A stretch of 5,412 bases of DNA from Calditrichota bacterium (lineage in GTDB: Bacteria > Zhuqueibacterota > Zhuqueibacteria > Zhuqueibacterales > Geothermadaptataceae), in the NCBI GenBank assembly GCA_008501545.1, contig QQUM01000195.1, positions 1 to 5,412 on the forward strand, written 5' to 3'. A program made the translations under genes and the position numbers. Below the pieces are notes generated by a model that did not search any database, was not told the origin of the DNA, and saw nothing but the letters and a program-made list of their open reading frames with translations. Shown here one piece after another: positions 1 through 5,412 of the stretch (positions are counted from its first letter, which is position 1; the number at the start of each line of letters is the position of its first letter).

Positions 1-960
1 ACGAAGCGTTTTGTCAATGGTCGCAGCGATATTTGATTGGGTAAGGTTCAGATCACGATCTCTGGCAAATGTTAAAAAATCTGTTATCAATCGATTTAGA
101 CGATCTACTTCATCAGGTATGAAACCAAGTAATTCATCAGATAATTTCGCTTTTGCATGTTGCGCTTTCATGACCTCTGCAGTGCTTTTTATTATTCCCA
201 GGGGATTGCGTATTTCATGTGCGACTGTTGCTGCCATTTGCCCCATCGATGCAAGGCGTTCATTGCGCTGTGCAGAAATTTGCAGTTGAGAAAATTGGGA
301 AACAATCCAGTATATAAACAAAATAGCGATTCCAAAAATAGCAAAAGTAAAAGCTAATCCAACATTCATATAACGCTGAAATTCCCGAATTGTGTTGAAT
401 TGCGATGCAGATGCTTCAACAATAACTACACCTATAATTGTTCCGATATCATTTTTTAAAGGAGCGTAAGCTGTTTTAAAATAATTACCTGAAACTTCGT
501 ACATTGGCGATGCGACAACAGAATCTTGCAGTGTGAGCTGGAAGAATACACTATCTGCAACCAGGTGTGAAACGATTTCGCCAGGTTTATAGATTGCAGG
601 AAAAGACACGATATTGTGAAAATCACGATCGACAATGTAGAGTGACTGGAGATCATTTATTTGCTGTTCTGTTTCCAGGAGTGTGTTCAGGAAGCTTATG
701 TCAGAAGGAAAAAAATTGGTGAATGATGAAGGTATGTTTCCAAACAGTATATCGTATTCAATGTTTTCTGCGATTTTATTGCTAACGATGCACAAGCGAT
801 TTCCCAGCTCATCTTCGATAATGTACATAATTTTGTCAATAAAGGAACGATTGATTATCAGGTTTGTCAGGACAATAAAAAAGGTAATAATGCTGAGTGC
901 TGTAATTACAGTCCACTTGTTTGTGAGGGAAGATTTCAGAAAGTTTTGTGCATTTTTCAT
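1..960 (-). CDS. Membrane sensor histidine kinase, N-terminal part (3' end beyond window)
   Basis: My translation of the minus strand from the ATG at 960 stays open for 320 residues to the window edge. After a short cytoplasmic N-terminus there is a membrane segment (about residues 16-36) and an extracytoplasmic sensor region (about 37-198). A second membrane segment follows (about 199-221), then a HisKA dimerisation and phosphoacceptor domain. The H-box reads VAHEIRNPLG with the phosphoacceptor His at residue 248 (codon 217-219), and the second HisKA helix ends near FLTFAR. The sensor region ends in a strand pattern (YFKTAYAPLKND, then IGTIIGVVIVEAS) typical of Cache/PAS-like folds; this assignment is inferred from pattern only. 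The ATPase domain (N, G1, F, G2 boxes) would lie off the left edge. The H-box style is that of NtrB/AtoS/ZraS-like kinases, so an NtrC-type regulator may follow. The start is the first ATG after an in-frame stop; its ribosome binding site is weak (AGG, 11 bases upstream). It lies 21 bases after the glycosyltransferase gene, so is probably cotranscribed. Confidence 0.93.
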   Translation of the reverse strand, partial: MKNAQNFLKSSLTNKWTVITALSIITFFIVLTNLIINRSFIDKIMYIIEDELGNRLCIVSNKIAENIEYDILFGNIPSSFTNFFPSDISFLNTLLETEQQINDLQSLYIVDRDFHNIVSFPAIYKPGEIVSHLVADSVFFQLTLQDSVVASPMYEVSGNYFKTAYAPLKNDIGTIIGVVIVEASASQFNTIREFQRYMNVGLAFTFAIFGIAILFIYWIVSQFSQLQISAQRNERLASMGQMAATVAHEIRNPLGIIKSTAEVMKAQHAKAKLSDELLGFIPDEVDRLNRLITDFLTFARDRDLNLTQSNIAATIDKTLR

Positions 961-981
961 AAATTTACATGCCTGCGCAGA

Positions 982-2094
982 CTAACTTTCCCCTAAAAGA
1001 TGTGGGTCGTTGCTTTCTCTGTATTGTTTAATGCGGGCAATAATCTCATTAAATACATTCATATAATCAATTGCGACCATACAAGCACCCGTTCCTTTGG
1101 CGCATTCCTTTGTGAAGCATGGCCTGCAATCAATTTCTTTCCAGAAAGCTTTATGACCGTCACTTTGTGCATAGGGAAACCACACTTTGGGTTCGCTTGG
1201 GCCAAAAATTCCGAATGTAGATGTGCCGACGGCTGCACTGAGATGCATGACTCCGCAATCATTGGAAACATGAATCAGGAAATGACGAATGACTGCAGCT
1301 AACTGCCGTACTGGCAAAACATCACCGATAATTACCGGCCCAATCCAACCACCTGCTATTTTTCGCGTAATATGTTCTTCACCCGGACGGCAAGTAACAA
1401 ATACTTGAAATCCTTCCCGGGATAATTTCTGGGCTAATTGAGAGTAATTCGTATAATCCCAGATTTTTGTTGGCCAGGTTGCACCAGGATGTAGACCGAT
1501 GATTGGCTGATGGGGATCGAGCCCCTTGCTGCGCAAGTAATTAAAAGCGAAATCTTTTTCGTCACGGGTTAGAAAGATATGCGGTTTCTGTTTATTGGGT
1601 TCGATACCTAAAAAATGCAATGATTTCAGGTACCGTAACACGATACTCTCCTGGGGTAAAACATTTTTTTGGAAATGTGTGTAGAAAATGCGTTTCACCT
1701 TTGGATTGCCGCAAATTCGTACATTTGCTCCCGATAGAAATGTATAAAGTGCTGATCGATAACTCCCGAACAAATCTATCACAATATCGAAGTTTTGATC
1801 CCTAAGCCTGGAGATAAGTGATAACTGCCGTTTAAAAGCTTGGCGCCGGCTCTCGAATGGCACTCTGATCGTCTTAACAGCTATAATCTCATCAAGTGCT
1901 GGATTATTCTTAAGAATTGGTGCAAATTTTTCTTCGGTTAAATATGAAATATGCGCATTCGGAAAGGCCGACCTTATTGCATCAATAAGTGGTGTCGAGA
2001 CAATCACATCCCCGAGATGACGAAGTCTGCATATTAAGATACGCGGTTCATTATTCCGTGAAAGGTCAATTTTTTGTTGTGACCGAAAGCCCAT
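982..2094 (-). CDS. Glycosyltransferase family 9 (heptosyltransferase-like)
   Basis: This 370-residue protein has the GT9 layout (ADP-heptose:LPS heptosyltransferase family, GT-B fold). The N-terminal Rossmann half opens with ILICRLRHLGDVIVSTPLI (about 19-37), the family's usual first strand and acceptor-side loop. The C-terminal nucleotide-sugar half has GLHPGATWPTKIWD (200-213), then HVSNDCGVMHLSAAVG (275-290), followed by FGIFGPSEP (294-302). Near the end is a Cys cluster, CRPC...C...C (323-338), seen in many GT9 proteins. Known members add heptose or related sugars to the lipopolysaccharide inner core at the cytoplasmic face of the inner membrane; donor and acceptor cannot be read from sequence here. 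The length is normal for the family, with about 16 extra N-terminal residues before the conserved start. The ATG immediately follows the dapF stop (TAA then ATG), with only a weak AGG upstream, which suggests translational coupling. No other plausible start lies before the conserved region. Confidence 0.93.
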   Translation of the reverse strand: MGFRSQQKIDLSRNNEPRILICRLRHLGDVIVSTPLIDAIRSAFPNAHISYLTEEKFAPILKNNPALDEIIAVKTIRVPFESRRQAFKRQLSLISRLRDQNFDIVIDLFGSYRSALYTFLSGANVRICGNPKVKRIFYTHFQKNVLPQESIVLRYLKSLHFLGIEPNKQKPHIFLTRDEKDFAFNYLRSKGLDPHQPIIGLHPGATWPTKIWDYTNYSQLAQKLSREGFQVFVTCRPGEEHITRKIAGGWIGPVIIGDVLPVRQLAAVIRHFLIHVSNDCGVMHLSAAVGTSTFGIFGPSEPKVWFPYAQSDGHKAFWKEIDCRPCFTKECAKGTGACMVAIDYMNVFNEIIARIKQYRESNDPHLLGES

Positions 2095-2922
2095 TTAATA
2101 TACCTGATTCAACATTGTTAAAACCGAAATTTCAACAGTACCTTGATAGATAACATCCACCGTCCCAATTAGCATATGTCGTTTTGTTTCCGGATCGAAG
2201 TCTACAGTCAGCAATCCACCACCTGCATGAAAATTGAGCGGAAAGGACTGATTTTGTGTATGATGAATTACATATGCGGATGCAACGGTTCCGGTTCCAC
2301 AGGAAAGTGTTTCTTCGTACACACCACGCTCATAAGTACGAATTTTAAATTCATTATTTATTTTTGATACGAAATTTACATTCGTCTGTCTGGGTTGAAA
2401 TACTGCATGATGGCAATAGTATGCGCCAAGACCATCCACATCAACAGCCTCATTATTGTCAGTGAATAATACATAGTGTGGTACACCAACAACCAGTGAT
2501 GCGCCTTCAGTAAATCCGTTGGTTTCCAGTGCGTTTGGTTTAAAATTGATTTCCTCAGGAGGCTGCATCAATAAAGCGACACGTGATCCTTCAACGGTTG
2601 CTGTATAGGATTCATTGTTTACTTCAAAAGTAACTTTGTTCTTACTAAAAAAATATTGAGTCGCGTAAAATGCACTTGCGCGTGCACCATTGCCGCACAT
2701 TTCGGCTTCGAAGCCATCAGCATTATAGTAGCGCATTTTAAAATCAAAGCCATCGCTTTTCTCGATGAGTAAAATGCCATCCGCACCAATTCCTGTTCTT
2801 CTAGTACAGATTTTCTTGAAAAACGCATATTCATCCCCGGACAGAACCTTGGTTCGGTTATCGAAGAGAATAAAATCATTGCCGGTAGCACTTAATTTTG
2901 TAAACTGGATTTTGCGCAACAT
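2095..2922 (-). CDS. dapF: Diaminopimelate epimerase
   Basis: DapF interconverts LL- and meso-diaminopimelate in the cytoplasm, supplying lysine and the peptidoglycan cross-linking residue. It is a PLP-independent epimerase using two cysteines as the acid/base pair. Both are present: MCGNGAR (Cys76) and SCGTGT (Cys208), numbered from the start chosen here. The N-terminus has FTKLSATGNDFILFDNR, and NADGFEAE precedes the first Cys. I chose the ATG at 2920-2922, giving 275 residues, close to the usual length (about 274 in E. coli) and placing the conserved N-terminus where the family has it. GGAG lies at 2926-2929, only 3 bases away, so initiation may be modest. An ATG at 2929-2931 would add three residues. 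The frame stays open to an ATG at 3030, but that 36-residue extension is hydrophobic, unlike DapF, and overlaps a hairpin and a promoter-like element. The gene is followed directly by the glycosyltransferase. Confidence 0.96.
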   Translation of the reverse strand: MLRKIQFTKLSATGNDFILFDNRTKVLSGDEYAFFKKICTRRTGIGADGILLIEKSDGFDFKMRYYNADGFEAEMCGNGARASAFYATQYFFSKNKVTFEVNNESYTATVEGSRVALLMQPPEEINFKPNALETNGFTEGASLVVGVPHYVLFTDNNEAVDVDGLGAYYCHHAVFQPRQTNVNFVSKINNEFKIRTYERGVYEETLSCGTGTVASAYVIHHTQNQSFPLNFHAGGGLLTVDFDPETKRHMLIGTVDVIYQGTVEISVLTMLNQVY

Positions 2923-2961
2923 CAACTCCATTACAGCATAATAGATAAAAAAAGAATGCGA

Positions 2962-2990
2962 AATATAGAAAAGCGGCATCTGAAAGTCAA
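2962..2990 (-). promoter_or_regulatory. Sigma70-like promoter for dapF-glycosyltransferase-kinase
   Basis: Read on the minus strand, TTGACT (2990-2985) is followed by a 17-base spacer and then TATATT (2967-2962). Each hexamer matches the sigma70 consensus at 5 of 6 positions, at optimal spacing. Transcription would begin near 2955, giving a leader of about 33 bases before the dapF ATG at 2922. It lies in the gap after the upstream hydrolase gene and within the doubtful long extension of the dapF frame. The region is AT-rich, so chance matches are possible, and the host sigma factor preference is unknown. Confidence 0.6.
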
Positions 2991-3013
2991 AATAAATAAA
3001 AGGGTTGCATAGT

Positions 3014-3044
3014 ACTCGGACAGCGCTCATTCATCTGCCCGAGT
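3014..3044 (-). terminator. Hairpin after the UPF0173 hydrolase gene, possible weak terminator
   Basis: ACTCGGACAG (3014-3023) and CTGCCCGAGT (3035-3044) form a 10-bp stem (nine Watson-Crick pairs and one G-U on the minus-strand transcript) around an 11-base loop. It begins 10 bases after the hydrolase stop codon and ends 23 bases before the putative dapF promoter, the expected place for a transcript end. Against a classical intrinsic terminator, no uninterrupted T run follows; a T-rich stretch starts only about 12 bases further on. It could instead be an mRNA 3'-end stabilising structure. Confidence 0.4.
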
Positions 3045-3054
3045 TTCCTCACGA

Positions 3055-3741
3055 TTAGAATTCGTAAGAGTCGCCTACGTTTAAAACATGTGCTTGCAAG
3101 CCTTTCCTGGCCAATTTTTCGATAAATTCGTTCGCATCCTGATTGAGAAGATCGAATGTATTGTAATGCATCGGAATTGTGACTTTGGCATTCAGGAATT
3201 CAGCCGCTTTTACTGCATCGTCAATTCCCATTGTAAAGTTATCGCCAATAGGCAGAAGGGCCGTATCAATAGGATGCATCTCACCGATCAGCTTCATATC
3301 TAGAAATATACCTGTATCACCTGAATGATAAAGCGTTTTTCCATTAGATGTAATCAAAACACCCATCGGATTTCCCAATGGAATAAGTCCGTCGTCGGTT
3401 GTTAAAGTGCTGCCATGATGGGCAATAGTAAACTTTACCCTGCCAAATGGGAAGTCATGTGCACCACCAATGTGCATTGGATGAGCTTTTTCAATACCAT
3501 TTTGCTGGGCATACGTCACGATTTCAAAGTTTGAAATAATTGTTGCGTCATTGTTCCTGGCTATAGCTAATGCATCGCCGACATGGTCACCATGACCGTG
3601 TGTAATGATGATATAATCACATACGACCTCATCCGGTTTTTGCTTAGCTATGGGATTCCCGGATAAAAATGGGTCGATTATCAACCGATGCTCGCCAAGT
3701 TCAGCAGTAAAACACGAATGTCCTTGAAAGGTAATATTCAT
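3055..3741 (-). CDS. UPF0173-type metal-dependent hydrolase (metallo-beta-lactamase fold)
   Basis: This 228-residue protein matches the compact metallo-beta-lactamase-fold proteins of the UPF0173 group in length and motifs. The N-terminal strand carries GHSCF (His8). The metal motif HGHGDH (48-53) is intact, with AHHGS (107-111), HSGDTGIF (139-146) and a late MHYNTF (191-196) supplying further ligands, including Asp142 and His192. There is no signal peptide, so it is probably cytoplasmic. The fold binds one or two zinc or similar ions and hydrolyses esters, phosphodiesters or related bonds; the physiological substrate of this group is not established and nothing here identifies it. The ATG at 3741 is preceded by GGAGG with 5 bases of spacing. 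It is separated from moaE by 108 bases and from dapF by 132 bases containing a hairpin and promoter, so it may be transcribed alone or at the end of the queG-moaDE unit. Confidence 0.92.
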   Translation of the reverse strand: MNITFQGHSCFTAELGEHRLIIDPFLSGNPIAKQKPDEVVCDYIIITHGHGDHVGDALAIARNNDATIISNFEIVTYAQQNGIEKAHPMHIGGAHDFPFGRVKFTIAHHGSTLTTDDGLIPLGNPMGVLITSNGKTLYHSGDTGIFLDMKLIGEMHPIDTALLPIGDNFTMGIDDAVKAAEFLNAKVTIPMHYNTFDLLNQDANEFIEKLARKGLQAHVLNVGDSYEF

Positions 3742-3849
3742 AGCATCCTCCAGCTTTTGGGTTTATGCTTAATTTATATAAAAACGATTGATTGGATGAA
3801 TACAAGTTATTCCATTATCATTACAATTATTTGGATAGCAAGCACCAAA
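3742..3849 (-). promoter_or_regulatory. AT-rich gap upstream of the UPF0173 gene, possible weak promoter
   Basis: This 108-base non-coding stretch ends in a strong GGAGG ribosome binding site (3747-3751). Promoter-like pairs can be drawn on the minus strand, such as TTGGTG (3848-3843), 17 bases, TGTAAT (3825-3820), or TTGTAT (3805-3800) ahead of TATATA (3780-3775) with a 19-base spacer. None is as good as the dapF element, and AT richness makes such matches cheap. I see no convincing terminator after moaE, so read-through from queG-moaDE is possible. Confidence 0.3.
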
Positions 3850-4266
3850 TCAAACCGGAATCTCTCCGTCAACCCACATGGTTCCATCCGGTCCATATTC
3901 TTTTTTCCAAATTGGGACTTTCTTTTTTAATGTATCAATAATAAAACGGCAGGCTTCGAAAGCCTCAGCCCGATGACTGCAAGAAACAGCAATTGCAACA
4001 CTTATTTCGCCAACATTTTGCATTCCCAGTCGATGGACAACGACCAATTCGTGGACCGGCCATTTTCGTCGTGCTGCTTTTTCTATTTTTTCCAGTTCAG
4101 TTATCGCCATTTTTTCATAGGCGAAGTATTCCATTTTTTCGACGGTTTTGCCTGCAGAATGATCACGCACTCGTCCGACAAATACAGCGACACCGCCCGT
4201 TGCTGGATTCTCTGTCTGTTGGAGAAGCCAGGTCATATCGATGTTTTTTCTTGTAATCTCAACCAA
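3850..4266 (-). CDS. moaE: Molybdopterin synthase catalytic subunit, TTG start
   Basis: MoaE transfers sulfur from the thiocarboxylated C-terminus of MoaD to cyclic pyranopterin monophosphate, forming the dithiolene of molybdopterin in the cytoplasm. The 138-residue protein has the family layout: FVGRVRDHSAG (29-39), EYFAYEKMA (46-54), VHRLG (77-81) and SCSHRAEAFEAC (95-106, with His98 and Arg99). Then comes LKKKVPIWKKE (113-123), whose Lys114 and Lys121 align with the catalytic Lys119 and Lys126 of the E. coli enzyme. It looks fully functional. The start is TTG at 4264-4266, one base after the moaD stop. The next in-frame ATG (residue 11) would remove the first strand, and a GGAGG sits 5 bases before the TTG. 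No moaA, moaC or moeB is visible in the window. Confidence 0.96.
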   Translation of the reverse strand: MVEITRKNIDMTWLLQQTENPATGGVAVFVGRVRDHSAGKTVEKMEYFAYEKMAITELEKIEKAARRKWPVHELVVVHRLGMQNVGEISVAIAVSCSHRAEAFEACRFIIDTLKKKVPIWKKEYGPDGTMWVDGEIPV

Positions 4267-4267
4267 T

Positions 4268-4513
4268 TCAGCCTCCGGAGATCGGGGGGATCAAGGCGAT
4301 TTCATCGCCATCGTTGAGAATTTGGCTGGGATCGCAATATTCGCCATTTACTGCAAACCGGACTATTTTTTTATATTTATTTAAACCGGGATATTCAGCA
4401 TAAAGTTGATGAACCAATTCATCAACAGTGCATTCGGTGCGCAAGTCGTATTTTAAAAGATCATGCTGCGTGACATCTCGTAACATTGCGAAAAATAGAA
4501 CCTCAACCGTCAT
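4268..4513 (-). CDS. moaD: Molybdopterin synthase sulfur carrier subunit
   Basis: This 81-residue ubiquitin-like (beta-grasp) protein ends in Gly-Gly. The C-terminal Gly is adenylated by a MoeB-type enzyme and converted to a thiocarboxylate that donates sulfur within MoaE. Family features are the N-terminal strand VEVLFFAMLRD (3-13), the helix segment VDELVHQLYAEYP (30-42), FAVNGEY (53-59) and the tail LNDGDEIALIPPISGG (66-81). Length is typical. The ATG abuts the queG stop codon, and a GAGGAA site (4517-4522), formed by the last two Glu codons of queG, lies 3 bases before it (5 bases counted from GAGG). The moaD-moaE order with one base between stop and start suggests coupled synthesis of the two subunits of one complex. 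Confidence 0.95.
   Translation of the reverse strand: MTVEVLFFAMLRDVTQHDLLKYDLRTECTVDELVHQLYAEYPGLNKYKKIVRFAVNGEYCDPSQILNDGDEIALIPPISGG
4272..4276 (-). promoter_or_regulatory. Ribosome binding site of moaE, inside the moaD 3' end
   Basis: GGAGG on the minus strand lies 5 bases upstream of the moaE TTG. These bases are part of the two final glycine codons of moaD (GGA GGC), so the same bases encode the MoaD active tail and recruit ribosomes for its partner. This site is the main evidence for the non-ATG start of moaE. Confidence 0.8.
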
Positions 4514-5412
4514 TTATTCCTCGATAGCTGATAAATTCAAAATGTTTTGGATAGCTTTGCGTGCTTGATTTGCAATGATTTCATCTTCATATAAGGTGTA
4601 TGGTTTAATTAAAGATAGAAGTGTTTTATCGCCGCTATTTCCAGCAGCTATTAATACATTGCGTATAAAACCACGATATTTTGTTCGTTTTACCGGTGAT
4701 TTACGAAATAATGTGCGGAACTCATTTTCATCAAGCTGCAGCAGGTAATTTAGTTTCGGATTTACTGAATTAGGACGTGGTTGGAATGCCTGTTCATCGC
4801 TCACTGCGGCTTTTCGGTTCCAGGGACAAACATCCTGACAGATATCACAACCAAAAATTTGTCGCCCAAATTGTGGTTGTAAATCCTCAGGAATTAGATT
4901 TTTGTTTTCAATTGTATGATAGGAAATGCAGTGGTTGGAATCAAGAAGATAAGGTTTTAGAATTGCATCAGTCGGGCAGGCATCGATACAGGCTGTGCAA
5001 CTTCCACAATAATCTTTGCTCATCTGATTCGCCGGCAATTCAGCGTCTGTGAGAATAACGGCGAGAAAAAGCCACGATCCCTGGGCGCGATTAATTATAC
5101 AGGTATTTTTCCCTCGCCACCCTACCCCTGCTTTTTCGGCCCATGCTCTTTCAAGTACTGGTCCGGTATCAACGTAATATCGACCAGCATATTTTTTTTC
5201 ACAGAGTTGAAGCCAAAAGTCATTTAATTCTGTAATTTTCTTTTTTAATATATCATGATAATCATCACCCCAGGCATATCGGCTAATCCAGGCTTGGCCA
5301 GGTTCTGCCGGATCTGTAGAAAGCGGATAGGCTGTATTGTAATTTTGCCCGCAAACAATGATTGACTTCGCATTTTCAATAATAAGCGATGGCTTGCATT
5401 TTTTTTCACTAT
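4514..5412 (-). CDS. queG: Epoxyqueuosine reductase (5' end beyond window)
   Basis: QueG reduces epoxyqueuosine to queuosine at the wobble position of tRNAs for Asp, Asn, His and Tyr, using cobalamin and two [4Fe-4S] clusters. The frame is open to the right edge, giving 298 residues; by comparison with family lengths, some 50-80 N-terminal residues are missing. In fragment numbering, YVDTGPVLERAW (about 79-90) contains the conserved Asp81 thought to act in catalysis, followed by GVGWRGKNT. The first ferredoxin-like motif is CGSCTACIDACP (Cys135, 138, 141, 145) and the second is CDICQDVCPWN (Cys188, 191, 195). The C-terminal part (about 245-295) is helical and resembles the HEAT-like repeat of the longer QueG proteins. 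The TTG at 5036-5038 is an internal Leu codon, since the conserved reading frame continues upstream. The stop TAA abuts moaD. No other queuosine gene is visible. Confidence 0.96.
   Translation of the reverse strand, partial: SEKKCKPSLIIENAKSIIVCGQNYNTAYPLSTDPAEPGQAWISRYAWGDDYHDILKKKITELNDFWLQLCEKKYAGRYYVDTGPVLERAWAEKAGVGWRGKNTCIINRAQGSWLFLAVILTDAELPANQMSKDYCGSCTACIDACPTDAILKPYLLDSNHCISYHTIENKNLIPEDLQPQFGRQIFGCDICQDVCPWNRKAAVSDEQAFQPRPNSVNPKLNYLLQLDENEFRTLFRKSPVKRTKYRGFIRNVLIAAGNSGDKTLLSLIKPYTLYEDEIIANQARKAIQNILNLSAIEE

Noticed and set aside
683..1302. Plus-strand open frames opposite the kinase and the glycosyltransferase
   Set aside because: They overlap minus-strand genes with clear family motifs, and their translations show no domain.
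2923..3030. N-terminal extension of DapF to the ATG at 3030
   Set aside because: Its sequence is hydrophobic and unlike DapF. The family N-terminus and normal length are obtained from 2922, and the stretch holds a hairpin arm and a promoter-like element.
3826..3851. Short inverted repeat after moaE (ATTTGG and CCAAAT) as a terminator
   Set aside because: The stem is only 6 bp, AT-rich, has a 10-base loop and no following T run, so it is not distinguishable from chance.
3973..4317. Plus-strand open frames opposite moaE and the moaD end
   Set aside because: They are antisense to well-supported moaE and moaD, with compositionally odd translations (Phe, Cys and His rich) and no recognisable motif.
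4514..5038. A separate short ferredoxin-like protein starting at the TTG at 5038
   Set aside because: The frame continues upstream with conserved QueG motifs (VDTGPVLERAW, GWRGKNT), so the two cluster motifs belong to one QueG protein cut by the window edge.
1..5412. CRISPR, tRNA, insertion sequence, toxin-antitoxin or defence system
   Set aside because: I saw no regular repeats, transposase or tRNA-like cloverleaf, and no small paired genes. Coding capacity is filled by known housekeeping families.

Overview
All convincing genes in this window lie on the minus strand, so read right to left. Six are complete or nearly so by family criteria and one is cut by the left edge. The order is queG (5' end off the right edge), moaD, moaE, a UPF0173 metal-dependent hydrolase, dapF, a GT9 heptosyltransferase-like glycosyltransferase, and a membrane sensor histidine kinase (3' end off the left edge). 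There is no coding gap over 300 bases, and I see no RNA gene, mobile element, CRISPR array or large repeat.

The organism looks like a bacterium with an AT-leaning genome (roughly 40% G+C by eye). A GT9 glycosyltransferase of the lipopolysaccharide-core type and a meso-diaminopimelate pathway gene point to a Gram-negative envelope. The second active-site segment of DapF (TYERGVYEETLSCGTG) resembles the form common in Bacteroidota and relatives. However, clear GGAGG-type ribosome binding sites and a classical sigma70-like promoter argue against typical Bacteroidia. A member of the wider FCB assemblage (for example Calditrichota or KSB1-like lineages) is my best guess, at low confidence.

Right block (3850-5412): queG, moaD and moaE are packed with 0 and 1 base between them, and the ribosome binding sites of moaD and moaE lie inside the last codons of the preceding gene. 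QueG performs the last step of queuosine tRNA modification. MoaD and MoaE together form molybdopterin synthase. They probably share a transcript, but no direct biochemical link between the two pathways is apparent. Middle (3055-3849): a 108-base AT-rich gap precedes the UPF0173 hydrolase, which has a strong GGAGG site. Left block (1-3054): after the hydrolase comes a 10-bp hairpin and then a good promoter-like element (TTGACT, 17 bases, TATATT). Next come dapF, the glycosyltransferase abutting it with no spacer, and the histidine kinase 21 bases further on. This block reads as an envelope-related transcription unit: a peptidoglycan/lysine precursor enzyme, a surface-glycan transferase, and a sensor kinase with an extracytoplasmic domain.

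I looked for a novel system and did not find one. These are recognisable housekeeping families. The points worth a second look are start-site and operon architecture, and the unknown signal and partner of the kinase.
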